64,000 nt of DNA from Liolophura sinensis. Taxonomy: Eukaryota; Mollusca; Polyplacophora; Chitonida; Chitonidae. The stretch's first letter is position 1, and every line of letters begins with the position of its first letter. A model generated the notes under the pieces. The model did not search any database and was not told where the DNA came from. It was given only the letters and a program-made list of their open reading frames with translations. The translations under genes were made by a program, and so were the position numbers. Shown one piece after another: positions 11,866 through 22,500 of this stretch. The stretch is from contig NC_088305.1 in the NCBI RefSeq assembly GCF_032854445.1, forward strand, positions 2,363,001 to 2,427,000. Direction: 5' to 3'.

Positions 11866-13162
11866 TCAAAAAAGTAAATATAGGCACCACATTTCATGAA
11901 GATGAGAACAATGGTTGAGAATTTTTTTTTAATATTGCAAGTGTTTCAGTGCTTTGTAAGCATATCCTTGGAAGGCAGGTGCAAAACCATCACACCATGT
12001 CTTCCATTTTTGTCTGTTTGTAGGTCGGACTGTGGACCTGACTTGACTTCGAATACCATATTTTAATATTCAGTGGAAGAGAGGCATGACAGCACTAACT
12101 TTTGCGGATTGAAGTAGCTGTCATGAATTTGCGTCTCTTGATTTCTCTATATATTTTTTCCTCCAAGTTAAATATCGCGTAACTCTTGATCTGCGAATAT
12201 TGTTTGCAGGGGACATTGTTGGAATACTACGGGACAATTCCATTATGGAACCTCTGAGCCTATATATATATATATATATACATGTACCTCCGCGTGTTTT
12301 GACCTACAGACAAACGATAGTGCCATCTCATCGATATAAATGTTCGTTCGCAGACATAACCTGGAGCCTCACCTGCGACTTATTTATCAATCGTCTCTCT
12401 GCATATAACTGATTGACTGGCTTCACTGACAAGTGCATGAGGAAGAGTGGTAACTCACCCAAATTGATCAGCGCTCAACATATATGTACGTGGCATATGG
12501 CCCGTGTGATTAACTGTATGTCGTCAGACGTCCGAGGGAACAATGAACAAGGTCAAATTAGGAATGTCAGAAAACATACTCAGTAAAAGTAAATGTTTCG
12601 TTTGTAAACATAATTCTGTTACAGTTTGGTAAGGCGCCCTGTGGTTTATTGAGAAAGAAAACTACTTTAAAACTAAAGGGATGTGTTTATTATTGTAAGG
12701 TGTGAAATGTTTACATAGTATTGTAAAAGTAATTAACAAAGTAATTACATGTTTTCAACAAACGCAAATAGTCCAGTAAGCATGACTGTGTTTATATTAA
12801 GTGTAAAAAGGCGATAAACATGTAGACGTGGTTACTATAATACACATTTACTTTGTTGACATACTTTGTGGAATTGAGAATTTTTCAGAACTGTAAAATT
12901 AGGATTGTCAATTCAAAACAATACCGTACATTTTACAAGATATACTTTAGGCCTACGTCAGCCGCAACTATTCAAGTGCCGAAAGTCGTAATTGGGGCAC
13001 TATGGGCAAATTAGGCACACCCAGTGTGCACAATTAGGAACACTCTCCTACACTGTGTGTATTACATGTACAACGGTTATAGCTATACATGTTACATCTA
13101 GCCTGTCAGCTTTCCACTCGTCTGTCTGCATGTATACATGTATGTATGTATTTATAATCTCC

Positions 13163-13402
13163 GATTATACCTGGAAAGGTCTGTCAGCAACCTGGGAATG
13201 GCCGACTGTTTCCCCCGGGCTCTGTCCGTTTTCCTCTCACCATAATGCTGGCCGCAGTTGCATAAGTGAAATCTTCTTGATTGATATTCGTATTGGATTT
13301 CCCCCTGGGCTCTATCAGTTTCCGACCGCCATAATGCTAGCCGCTGTAGTCTAGGGGAAATATTTTTTCGTGTAAAACTCAAATCAAATAAACAAATAAA
13401 TA
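13163..13402 (+). mobile_element. Major SINE family with a tandemly doubled body
   Basis: The CCCCCGGGCTCTGTCCGTTT to AAGTGAAATCTTCTTGAT segment is followed by a second, more diverged copy (CCCCCTGGGCTCTATCAGTT to GGGGAAATATTTTTTCGTGT) before the AAATAAACAAATAAATA tail. Confidence 0.8.
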
Positions 13403-13519
13403 GCACATAAACGTACTGAGCTAGAAAGAGATTGCCTTGTTCAAGACTTTTCCAATTTAGGGGATATAGTTTTCTGGGATTGAAGTAGACAAATTACTAC
13501 GGATACATAAACAATAAAG

Positions 13520-13736
13520 AGCCTCTCACCAATGCGGTCGCTGTGAGTTCAAGCCCAGGTCATGCTGGCTTCCTCTCTGGCCGTAAGTAGGAAGGTCTTC
13601 CAGCAACGTGCGGATGGCCGTGGGTTTCCCCCGGGGTCTGCCCGGTTTCCTGCCACCATAATACTGGCCGCAGTCGTATAAGTGAGATATTATTGAGTAT
13701 GGCGTAAAACACCAATCAAATAAATAAACAATAAAG
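13520..13736 (+). mobile_element. Major SINE family, truncated head
   Basis: Starts GAGCCTCTCACCAATGCGGT with B-box-like GTGAGTTCAAGCCCAGGTCA; ends GTATGGCGTAAAACACCAAT CAAATAAATAAAC. Confidence 0.87.
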
Positions 13737-14194
13737 AAAATCAATGCGGTAGTGTACGCTATAGGGGCCTACTTATTCCTCGGGGGAATGACGGGATACG
13801 TAACTGCGGGGATTACAATCTGTCTGATCACAGCAATAGCTCACCACAGCACTAGAGTCACCGTCACGTAATCCCGTCTAGGGAGAGTGGGGCACTCTGG
13901 CCGAATTAACTAATCAGCGGAACCTGACAGAGACAGGATGCAGCTGATGAACAGGCTGCATTTACTGTTCGGAGGATAGTAACAGCCGTCCGACACCACA
14001 CCAGCCCTCCAACCACCCCAACGACGTTTGATTTTTCCCCTGACCTAAGCTCGCCTCTCAGATCAGTTGCCAGTTCACCTACAAGTTTTGTACATCCGGC
14101 GTTTAATGCTTTCCGGAAGAAAAATGTTACTGTCTACAAAATCGGCATTACTAGTTTTCACAGTGCTCTTACTTTTGATAATCATATAAAATAT

Positions 14195-14660
14195 CAGATT
14201 TTTGAGACTTCCGTGAAATATCATAGTTTTGACACTTCCGTGAAATTTCACAGTTTTGACACTTTTCGTGAAGTGTCACAGTTTTGAAACATCTGTGAAA
14301 GGTCACAGTTTTGACACTTCCGTGGAATGTCACACTTTTGACACTTCTGTAAATGTCAGATTGAAACTTCACTGAAATGTTAATCTTGACAGTCCTTTAA
14401 AATGTCAAACTATTAACAGTTGCCTGAAATATCAGACTTTCGACAATCATCTGAAATGTGAGACTTTTGACAGTCTTTGAAATTTCAGACTTAATTTGAC
14501 ATTTCTCTGAAATTGTCGGGCTTTTGACAGTCCTTTGTGCAGTTCTCTAAAATGGACTTTTGAGCATTCTCTGAAAATGTCAGACTTTTGACAGCCCTTT
14601 GGACAGTTCTCTAAAATGTCAGACTTTTGAGCATTCTCTGAAATGTCAGACTTTTCTGTC
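14195..14660. repeat. Degenerate 27-33 bp tandem repeat (TTTTGACA…GAAATGTCA)
   Basis: Repeats of CTTCCGTGAAATGTCACAGT TTTGACA and relatives; the right half shifts to CTCTGAAATGTCAGACTTTT GACAG. Strongly diverged, so older than the other arrays here. Confidence 0.8.
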
Positions 14661-15705
14661 CTCTGAAGTCCTCTGTCACACAACTCGTCAGTGTGCACTA
14701 TTCTGAGTTGTCCAATAGCACGCACCCGATGACCTGACACACTTTTGCATGACAATCTCAGTGTAAACCCTTCCAGAAATATGCCGCTCGCGGGTTTAGA
14801 AAGTCATATATTCCAGTATATTTGTATACACATATCAGAGGAAGAATTCAGTGGATTGATAACGGTAAATTGCACGAGACATACTGCTGGCAATCATGGC
14901 ATAGACGCTGGGACGCTGAGTTCACATGTCCTTATGTCACTAACGTCTGTTGGAGGATGGCTTTTTCATAACTCGTGTTAGTTTGTTTGTCAAGATCATA
15001 TCTTGACAAATTTGGCACAGAAATTCATAACACTTTGGTTAAAACTTAGACCACGAGCCAAGATAAAGGCAATCAAGTTTTGGAGCCGATCCAGAGCCAC
15101 ATGTAGCATTTGCTGAGGGCTTTTGAAGAGAACAGCGCATGCTTATAAATCCAGTAAAAGGGAGGTAATTCTGACCTGTGCGATCTTGCTGGAAACTTGC
15201 CATTTCAGAGAACACTTTTCATAGGAACACAGTGCGTACATGTATGTGTTTAAATCCATCTGATCGCTCCAATATTCTCCGGTCCCTGTAAATAAAAGCG
15301 CTTGTAAGGCCATTTTAATATGTGATATTACACGAATTTAGTTAAATTATTGGACACTACTTATTTTCCGCCCATATAGCATGCAGCTGCACCTCTGTGC
15401 GTTACCAGTGGAAAAGATCGACAGTAACATCTACACCTTCTTGCCAAATGTCGGTGGTTTATTCAGGGCAATCTAGATGTCTTCATCCCAATAATACTGG
15501 TTGCCCACGTCAGGGCCATAAGGCTAATAGATTTATCTGTGTTACTGAGTGATATTTTGCTTCCCGAACATAACTGGAACCTTTTCTGTTCATCCGTGCT
15601 TAAAGAATGAGTTGAAATATGACTGAAAATGGGACAAACGGCGTTCAGACGATGCTATTTATCAATGGCTACAAATTAGTGCATGAAATCATGTCCTATA
15701 TTTAT

Positions 15706-15863
15706 TCTGTCCGGCCATACGTGGAAGCTCCACCAGCAACCTGCCGATGGTCTAGGGTTTCCCACTGGTTCTGACTGTTTTCCTCCCACCAGAATGCTGG
15801 TCGCTGCCGTATAAGTGTAATATTCTTGAGTACGGCGTAAAACAACAATCAAATAAATAAAAT
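15706..15863 (+). mobile_element. Major SINE family, 3' half
   Basis: GTCCGGCCATACGTGGAAGC, AGCAACCTGCCGATGGTCTA, GAGTACGGCGTAAAACAACA ATCAAATAAATAAA. Confidence 0.85.
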
Positions 15864-15947
15864 TCGACGGGTCGACTCGACAATCGCACCTTACGGACCC
15901 GTTCCGGATGCTCACCATTTCACATAATTTGCTATGACGACGATGGA

Positions 15948-16030
15948 GCCGGCCGTGGCCGAGTGGTTAAGGAGGATTGACTTTCAATCGTTAGGTTACA
16001 CGTGGCATGAGTTAAATCCCGTTCTCCGGC
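15948..16030 (+). pseudogene. tRNA-Ser-like sequence (degenerate tRNA or SINE head)
   Basis: The 83-nt segment GCCGGCCGTGGCCGAGTGGT TAAGG… to CCGTTCTCCGGC has the D-arm of tRNA-Ser (GGCCGAGTGGTTAAGG), a Ser-like long variable region and partly pairing ends. The T-loop lacks a base (GTTAAATCC) and the acceptor stem has mismatches, so it is not a working tRNA. The next 150 bases lead straight into the SINE at 16,186, so it may be the head of another SINE. Confidence 0.55.
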
Positions 16031-16185
16031 AGGGAAATTTCTACGTTCACCAATCTCCATTGATCTTCGGGTATTGGTGGCAGGCTTAGTATAAGTGGTC
16101 GACACGGCGCTCTCCTGTGTGGTCTGGCATGAAGTTCACTGAGGGCATCTCGCGAACATGACGTATGTCAGAGCATGCAACCGGC

Positions 16186-16505
16186 CCCTCAGGCACAGTT
16201 GGTAGAGCGTCCGCTTCGGGAGCTGTAGATCCAGGGTCAATCCCGGGTCGAGTCACACCTAATACCTTAAAGGAGGAAGTCATGTTCAGCATAGGGGATA
16301 GTGCAACTACTAAAATGGCTCGGGCGCGGGGGTTTACTTGCCTTCGGTAAGTCTCAGTGAAGTAGCACTAGATAAAAGAGCGGTTGAAATCCGTCCTGCA
16401 ACAATGAGGTACAATACATGCATTCTAAGGATTCCTTCGCGGTCACATGACAGAAAAATCGTTAAGTACGACGTTAAACTCCAAGCACTCTCACTCACTC
16501 AAAGC
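16186..16505 (+). mobile_element. tRNA-derived SINE with tRNA-Pro-like head, full length
   Basis: Head CAGTTGGTAGAGCGTCCGCT with stem-loop CCGC-TTCGGGA-type (anticodon CGG, Pro) and B-box GGGTCAATCCCGGGTCGAGT. The body includes TTTACTTGCCTTCGGTAAGT and the 3' tail (CGTTAAGTACGACGTTAAAC) followed by an ACTC-type simple tail. Shares head, body and tail with the copies at 19,801-20,158 and 31,144-31,520. Confidence 0.88.
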
Positions 16506-16984
16506 GTGCGATGTACCCAGTTCGCCAGGAATTCGCCAAAAGACCGTGGTTCTGCTTCAAGCTCTGGCTTCAAGCTCCACCCATAAATCTGGCCTGTATT
16601 GTATGAATGCAAAACTCTTGAGCATGGAAAAATCAAATAAATAAATACACGGCGGTTGTCAATGATCCATGTAGAGCAAGGAAATGGGAACTAGCTGCCT
16701 TGAACTGAGTTCCTTCAGCAAGTTTTAATTCCGTACCGCCTTGCTTATGAATAACTCAAGACAGACTGACACTAAGAGCAACTGTTCTCAATTGCCCAAT
16801 TTTTCTCCCGGAAATACCAGAGGTACATGTAGGATTGGCGCGTACGCATAAGGTTTGTGCTAATCTGATAATAAGCGCGTCGGGTCATTAACATACCAGC
16901 ATGTAGCCTGGGAAATTCTGATAAAGTACGCAGGTCTACAGGAGTTGTAGTCAAATCGGTCTAAAGATAGCATTTAGGCCTATC

Positions 16985-17200
16985 TGCAAACAGAAGACAG
17001 CAGACATGACACCCCACCGAATCACATCATACTAACGCTGGACCAGCCCGTCTTGTTTCTTTGCTCTAAGCGCTCAGTGTTGAGCGCCAAGCGAGGCAAC
17101 GACAAGTACCATTTTGAACGTCTTTGGTATGGTCCGACCCGGGTTTGAACTCGGTCTCCCGACTTCGAGGCTTACATTCTAACCATTAGGCCACTTTTCG
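16985..17200 (-). mobile_element. SINE (second subfamily), head half
   Basis: From ACATGACACCCCACCGAATC through AGCGCTCAGTGTTGAGCGCC to a tRNA-like head; on the minus strand GTGGCCTAATGGTTAGAATG (A-box) and GAGTTCAAACCCGGGTC (B-box) are both intact. Confidence 0.8.
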
Positions 17201-17324
17201 TGCACGTCACAGACAAGTTATTTGTCATATTCATTTATATGGCGAGTGGAAAGATTGCAGGCCACGGGGCCATTTATAGCCAAATATAGCCAAGTAACCA
17301 AGTACATCCTACAGCCGCAGCCAA

Positions 17325-17408
17325 AGTAACGAGAGCTGGATTCGAACTTGCGATCTCAGAGGTCAAGTTCGGATTAGCTGGGTCGACGGGAGACCTTAGT
17401 ATGACTGA
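17325..17408 (-). repeat. tRNA-like SINE head fragment
   Basis: On the minus strand CCCTGACTGGCTCAGTCATA (A-box) and GCAAGTTCGAATCCAGCTCT (B-box). Intergenic. Confidence 0.5.
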
Positions 17409-17924
17409 GCCAGTCAGGGCCGTTCCTGTCAATGCTTTAAGTACTGTATGGTAAATGCTTTTCGAAAAAGAGTACAATAAACGGATTTTTGTTAGATACA
17501 TATATTTAGTTTTAATTCTGTCAGTGAGTTAGTAACAAAGCTGGACAACAAATCTGAAAATAATCTCAGTCAGTATAATAGATTTAGTCGGAGAACTTGT
17601 GATATAGGAAAAGAAAGAGAAGGACATTAAATCTCTGTAAGAAAAAGAAATGGTGTTATAACTTCTAACGAGTGTTATACCCGTTTTGTTCTTGATGTAT
17701 AACATCACCCTTTGAAATTTGTTACAGCTTGTGTCAGCTTCTTTAGGTCAAGTCGTAACCAAACTAGTTACGAGTCAGAGAAGTAAGCCTATTCTAATAA
17801 AGACCTGGCAAGTTTTGGCTTAATGACTATAGTGGTCTGAAGGCAGAACAAATAAACCGCTCGGATTATCTTTAAAATTGTGTACAAATATCGAGATGTG
17901 ATCAGAGTTGCCTTCTTGTTTCCC

Positions 17925-18525
17925 TCACACTCGCTTTGTTTGGCTTCCTTCAGACTCGCCTTGTTTGGCTTCCTCCAGTGTTACTCTGTTTGTTTCCCTC
18001 AGGCTCGTCTTGTTTGGCTTCTTCCGGATTTATGGTGTTTAGATACCCCCTCATCTCCCTTGTTCGGATTCCCCGATATTTGCCTTGTTCGGATTCCCCC
18101 AGATTTGTCTTGTTCGGTTTTCTACAGATTTACCTTGTTTGTTTCCCTCAGTCTCGTCTTGTTTGGCTTCCTCCAGATTTACGCTGTTTAGATACCCTCT
18201 CATCTTCCTTGTTCGGATTCCCCCATATTTGCCTTGTTCGGTTCTCTACAGATTTGCCTTGTTTGGTTTCCTCTAGATTTGCAATGTTTAGTTTCCTCCA
18301 GGGCTACTCTATTTGGTTTCCTGCAGATTTGCCTTGTTTGGTTTCCTCTAGATTTGCAATGTTTAGTTTCCTCCAGGGCTACTCTATTTGGTTTCCTGCA
18401 GATTTACCTTGTTTGATTTCCTCCAGATTTGCCTTGTTCAGTTTCTTTCAGTGTTACCTTGTTTGGCTTCCTACATATATTGCCTTGTTCAGTTTCCTCC
18501 AGCGTTACCTTGTTTGGTTTCCTCT
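17925..18525. repeat. 24-27 bp tandem array rich in CTTGTTTGGCTTCCTCCAG
   Basis: Degenerate unit CCTTGTTTGGCTTCCTCCAG plus ATTTG with larger internal duplications (18,270-18,420 holds two near-identical 72-bp blocks). It is pyrimidine-rich and open in all three plus-strand frames, which yields apparent proteins of up to 207 residues; these are read as repeat artefacts. Confidence 0.88.
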
Positions 18526-19079
18526 TAAGTATATCTATACGTCTCAAAAAACAATCTAGTTAATGACATCCAGCACAAATGAACAGCCGGAATCCAGCAG
18601 GCCGTTTAATCACTGACGTGGAATATTACCGTTCGTGCGGGAATATTAAGTTGACTGACGGTATCAGTGAAAACGATTTTCAACATGCATTAGCCTATTT
18701 TGAAGCTTGGTATAGAGAAATACATGCGCAAATTTGCAATATCTGCGTCATCTCACAAAAAAGCAACCTTGAACTCAGAATCCTCAGTTATGGTTTTATG
18801 GCCCATGTTGAAAGATAGGATATCACATATCTGATCGACAGATCGACAGATCGACAGACCGACAGACCCACAGACCCACAGACCCACAGATCGAGCATTT
18901 AGCTGAAATCACACAGTTGTCGCTGCTCCGGTTTTACTCAACATGCTGTATGGCTGTAATTGTATTATATTCCTGCATACACCAGGGTTCTGCTGGCGGA
19001 CTGAGCATCCCCGACGCCTGGTCACGTCTGATAAATCGCAGTTAACATTAATGCATTTTTTTGACCGAAATCTGCTTAA

Positions 19080-19365
19080 GTCATGGTGCTAGAGGGCGTG
19101 TGATTTACGTCACGGTGTTAGGGAGCGTGTGATTTAAGTCATGGTGTTAGGGGGCGTGTGATTTAAGTCATAGTGCTAGAGGGTGTGTGATTTAAGTCAT
19201 GGTGCTAGGGCGCGTGTGATTTAAGTCATGGTGCTAGGGCGCGTGTGATTTAAGTCATGGTGCTAGGGCGCGTGTGATTTAAGTTATGGTGCTAGGGCGC
19301 GTGTGATTTAAGTTATGGTGCTAGAGGGCGTGAGATTTAAGTCATGGTTATAGGGGGCGAGTGAT
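19080..19365. repeat. 29-bp tandem array, about 10 copies
   Basis: Unit CATGGTGCTAGGGCGCGTGT plus GATTTAAGT; variants GAGGGCG and GGGGGCG. Intergenic; CpG content of the unit is higher than its surroundings. Confidence 0.92.
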
Positions 19366-19800
19366 TTGCTGTTATTTAAGCATTCACATGAACAGTTAGA
19401 ATAAATCCTGAAATGAGGTAAATTGACAACAGGCCACGGGTTACGTGTGACCATTAACCAGTTATCTCAATGTCGTCGCTGAACTAGTCAATCAGAATGT
19501 TCCGAAACATTCTCCTCGTTGTCACATATACGGAGTTGGCCTACACCCCTTCATAAGCCAATCCCTATACTTAACTTCACCTAGGTGCGCTACGTCGGCA
19601 GTTCATGACTACAACCTTTTTCTATACTGGTGCTAAAAAAGACATTTCCGGAGCTGTCTGTCGAGTATGTGTTTCCTAAATGCCATTGGAAGCATCGGGA
19701 GAAAAGAAATTGACTAGCAGACATCTGGCAATAGATAGCGGCATGTCTGAACAGGACACTGTTGGCCTGTCTTGCATGTACTTGGCAATTTCACTGTACC

Positions 19801-20158
19801 GGTCCTGCTGGCTCAGTTGATAGAGCGTCCGCTTCGGGAGCGGTAGATTAAACCGGGGTTGGGTCACACCTAAGACCTTAAAAGGGGAAGCTGTAGCTTC
19901 CTCGCTCGGCGTTTAGCATTCAGGGATAGTTCAACGAATGGTTGGCCCGTATCAGTATAACGGCTCGTGTAGGGCTGCTTACTTGCCTTCGGTAAGTCGT
20001 TTCAGTGAAGCAGCACTAGAGAAAAGAGCGGTAGAAATCCGTCTTGCACAACGAGGCACATTGCATGCACTCTGAGAACTCCTTCGTCATCATATGACTG
20101 AAAATCGTTAAGAACGACGTTAAACCTTAAACACTCACTCACTCACTCACTCACTCAC
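19801..20158 (+). mobile_element. tRNA-derived SINE, tRNA-Pro-like head, full length
   Basis: Head GGCTCAGTTGATAGAGCGTC with CCGCTTCGGGAGCGG anticodon stem-loop; a small deletion damages the B-box. Ends in (ACTC)n at 20,133-20,158. Confidence 0.88.
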
Positions 20159-20727
20159 TTTGACCCTGTACTCTAGAATTGTTCATTCTGATGGTGGCCG
20201 CCAATTTTACAGGTAGGTGAAACCATAGCTACAAGGTTCTCAAAATTTCATTTCTTCTCGTGAACAACAGGAAAAAAAAGAGTTCCTAGATACTGTCCGT
20301 ATGCCTCATAAAGCCCACCACAGAATTCAGACATTTGAATGCCTTTCAACACTTAAAAAATGCACACAAAAAATAAATGAAAGCATATGAGTGTATAGTT
20401 TTCAGTTGTATATATGATGAACCTTATTTCATATTTTAACTTTTTTTTACTTTAACAAATGTTATATATGCACTGCCTCACGAGCGACGCGGACAGCTTA
20501 TATTCCCGACGATAATGATAGTGGCTTCGCGATAATTTTCGGTCAGAGGGGTAACAATGAATGAATGAATGATCACGGCTTAACGCCACTTTGGTAGCCA
20601 TCATGGCCGTGTCGAAGTATCAGACTTTCCACCTAATGTTGATTTAAAGAAAAGACCACATAAACGTGACGAGAGAATCAAGAGAAAGATCCCGGACTAT
20701 ATTATTTTGCTTTTATTTCTTTATAGG

Positions 20728-20958
20728 TGTTTGTACATATATTGTGACTTCTTGTGGCAGGGCTAGTCAATGCCGCCAAAGTGCTACCGCCATTGACGAA
20801 TCATGCCGAAGACACCAGACATGACACAGCACCCAGTCCCGTTATGCTGTATTTCCTTCCTCTCACCGCTCAGTGCTGGGCGCCAACCGAGGCAGCAACA
20901 AGTACCACTTTTTAAGTATGACCCGACCCGAGGTTTGATACCGGGTCTTCCAGCTCGA
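20728..20958 (-). mobile_element. SINE (second subfamily), 3' tail truncated
   Basis: Contains TTGTGACTTCTTGTGGCAGG, the ACACCAGACATGACACAGCA segment, GCTCAGTGCTGGGCGCCAAC, and a tRNA-like B-box on the minus strand (complement of GACCCGAGGTTTGATACCGG). The 64-bp array starts at its head end. Confidence 0.8.
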
Positions 20959-21335
20959 GCATGAAAATGCATGAAAATGAGTTTCAGCCTCGTACTCAGT
21001 CGTGATCGAAACCAGTAATGGTCATGAGGAATGCATGAAAATGAGTTTCACCCTCGTACTCAGTCGTGATCGAAACCAGTAAAGGTCATGAGGAATGCAT
21101 GAAAATGAGTTTCACCCTCGTACTCAGTCGTGATCGAAACCAGTAATGGTCATGAGGAATGCATGAAAATGAGTTTCACCCTCGTACTCAGTCGTGATCG
21201 AAACCAGTAAAGGTCATGAGGAATGCATGAAAATGAGTTTCACCCTCGTACTCAGTCGTGATCAAAACCAGTAAAGGTCATGAGGAATGCATGAAAATGA
21301 GTTTCACCCTCGTACTCAGTCGTGATCGATACCCT
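20955..21335. repeat. 64-bp tandem array, about 6 copies
   Basis: Unit GCATGAAAATGAGTTTCACC, CTCGTACTCAGTCGTGATCG, AAACCAGTAAAGGTCATGAG, GAAT. Copies are nearly identical (TAAT/TAAA variants alternate), so the expansion is recent. It starts at the head end of the SINE at 20,728-20,958. Confidence 0.94.
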
Positions 21336-21740
21336 TGTTTTAGGGTAATTTAGCCCAAATATTGACCTTTGACGCGTTCTTAATGGTTTTGTGGATGCAG
21401 TTGGAGTTAACCATTTTATAATTAGTATATCTCCAGGTATGGTTTGGTAAAAAAAATTTTCCTCGTACGCGACATGACCGACAAAAGTCATAATTAATGT
21501 TAATTAGGTCGTTCCTAAGTGGATTAATGCATATAGGCTGGGAACAGCTTTGTACTCAATCGTGACAGATAAATTAGTTTTGGGGTACTGTAGGGGTTGT
21601 GCGCGGGTGCCGCACTTAAGAATCACCATTTTGGAATTTTCCCACATGGTTCTTTATGTTCAGTGCGTCTAACCTTTTGTATGCAACCTTTTCTAGCTCC
21701 CGAACGATATAATGTACTGATTTTTTACAAGAATGATATC

Positions 21741-21893
21741 TTATTTATTTGTTTATTCATTTGACGGGTGCTTTACGAGAATTTTTCTCGTATACAATGG
21801 TGGCCAGCAGACCTTTACGCATACGGCCAAAGAAGAAACCAGGCAAACCCACGACAATTCGTAGCTTGCTGACACACCTTCCCACGTGCGACA
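21741..21893 (-). mobile_element. Major SINE family, diverged 3' half
   Basis: TTATTTGTTTATTCATTTGA CGGGTGCTTTACGAG, TCGTATACAATGGTGGCCAG, AACCCACGACAATTCGTAGC. Confidence 0.75.
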
Positions 21894-22438
21894 AGAGAGG
21901 AAACTGATATCACATTATGGAGTGGCAATTCACACTGTGAAAAAGAAAAAAAATACACAAAAATCAACTAAAATGTCCATATTTAATATTCGAAAACAGA
22001 ACAGCAAACAGATATTCCAGTACAAGCATGTATACACAAAATACCAGGTAGGATTCTTACTTGATTGCTACATATTTTTAAGTGACATCCATACACACAC
22101 GAGACCAATGGCTTTTTCCAGGAGTTTCTTAGCCTTAAACCATGCAGGTTCGAATCCAGCTTATGTTACTTTTTTGTGGTTTTACGTCCTGACGTTTGTA
22201 CATGAGGTACGTACTCAGGTGTGGTAGCATACGTAAATGACCTCCGCTAAATACACCTTAACAGCCCTATTGTGCAACAAACAGAAAAACATCAACAAAA
22301 GTTTCACCGGGTTATTTCTGGTCCAGTATAGATTAAAAAACTTAACGGTTCCAGTCCAGACGTACAAGTTTGAGTGGCCTTCAAAATACCTGGGTACAAA
22401 AACAACCAGAAATGATATTCACCCCTACACATCTGTTT

Positions 22439-22500
22439 TATTTATTTATTTATTTGACAGGTGTTTTACCCCGTACTCAAGAAATATACATTTGTAGAAT
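22439..22500 (-). mobile_element. Major SINE family, 3' tip only
   Basis: TTTATTTATTTATTTGACAG GTGTTTTACCCCGTACTCAA GAA; breaks off after about 60 bases. Confidence 0.75.

Larger units (their letters stand above)
9331..13162. other. Intergenic; microsatellite and SINE fragments only
   Basis: A GC-richer block at 9,700-10,110 gives overlapping frames on the minus strand with no recognised domain. Otherwise AT-rich, with the (TA)n tract, one SINE fragment, one third-type repeat and a short (TA)n at 12,260-12,280. Confidence 0.65.

Noticed and set aside
16186-16260. Functional tRNA-Pro gene
   Set aside because: The head continues directly into a SINE body that recurs at 19,801 and 31,144, and acceptor pairing is poor.
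17936-18559. 207-codon ORF with repeated FGFLQ and CLV
   Set aside because: Translation of a pyrimidine-rich minisatellite; all three plus frames are open and no domain is recognisable.
22120-22165. tRNA gene suggested by GGTTCGAATCC
   Set aside because: Perfect B-box but no D-arm, anticodon stem or acceptor pairing; probably a SINE scrap.
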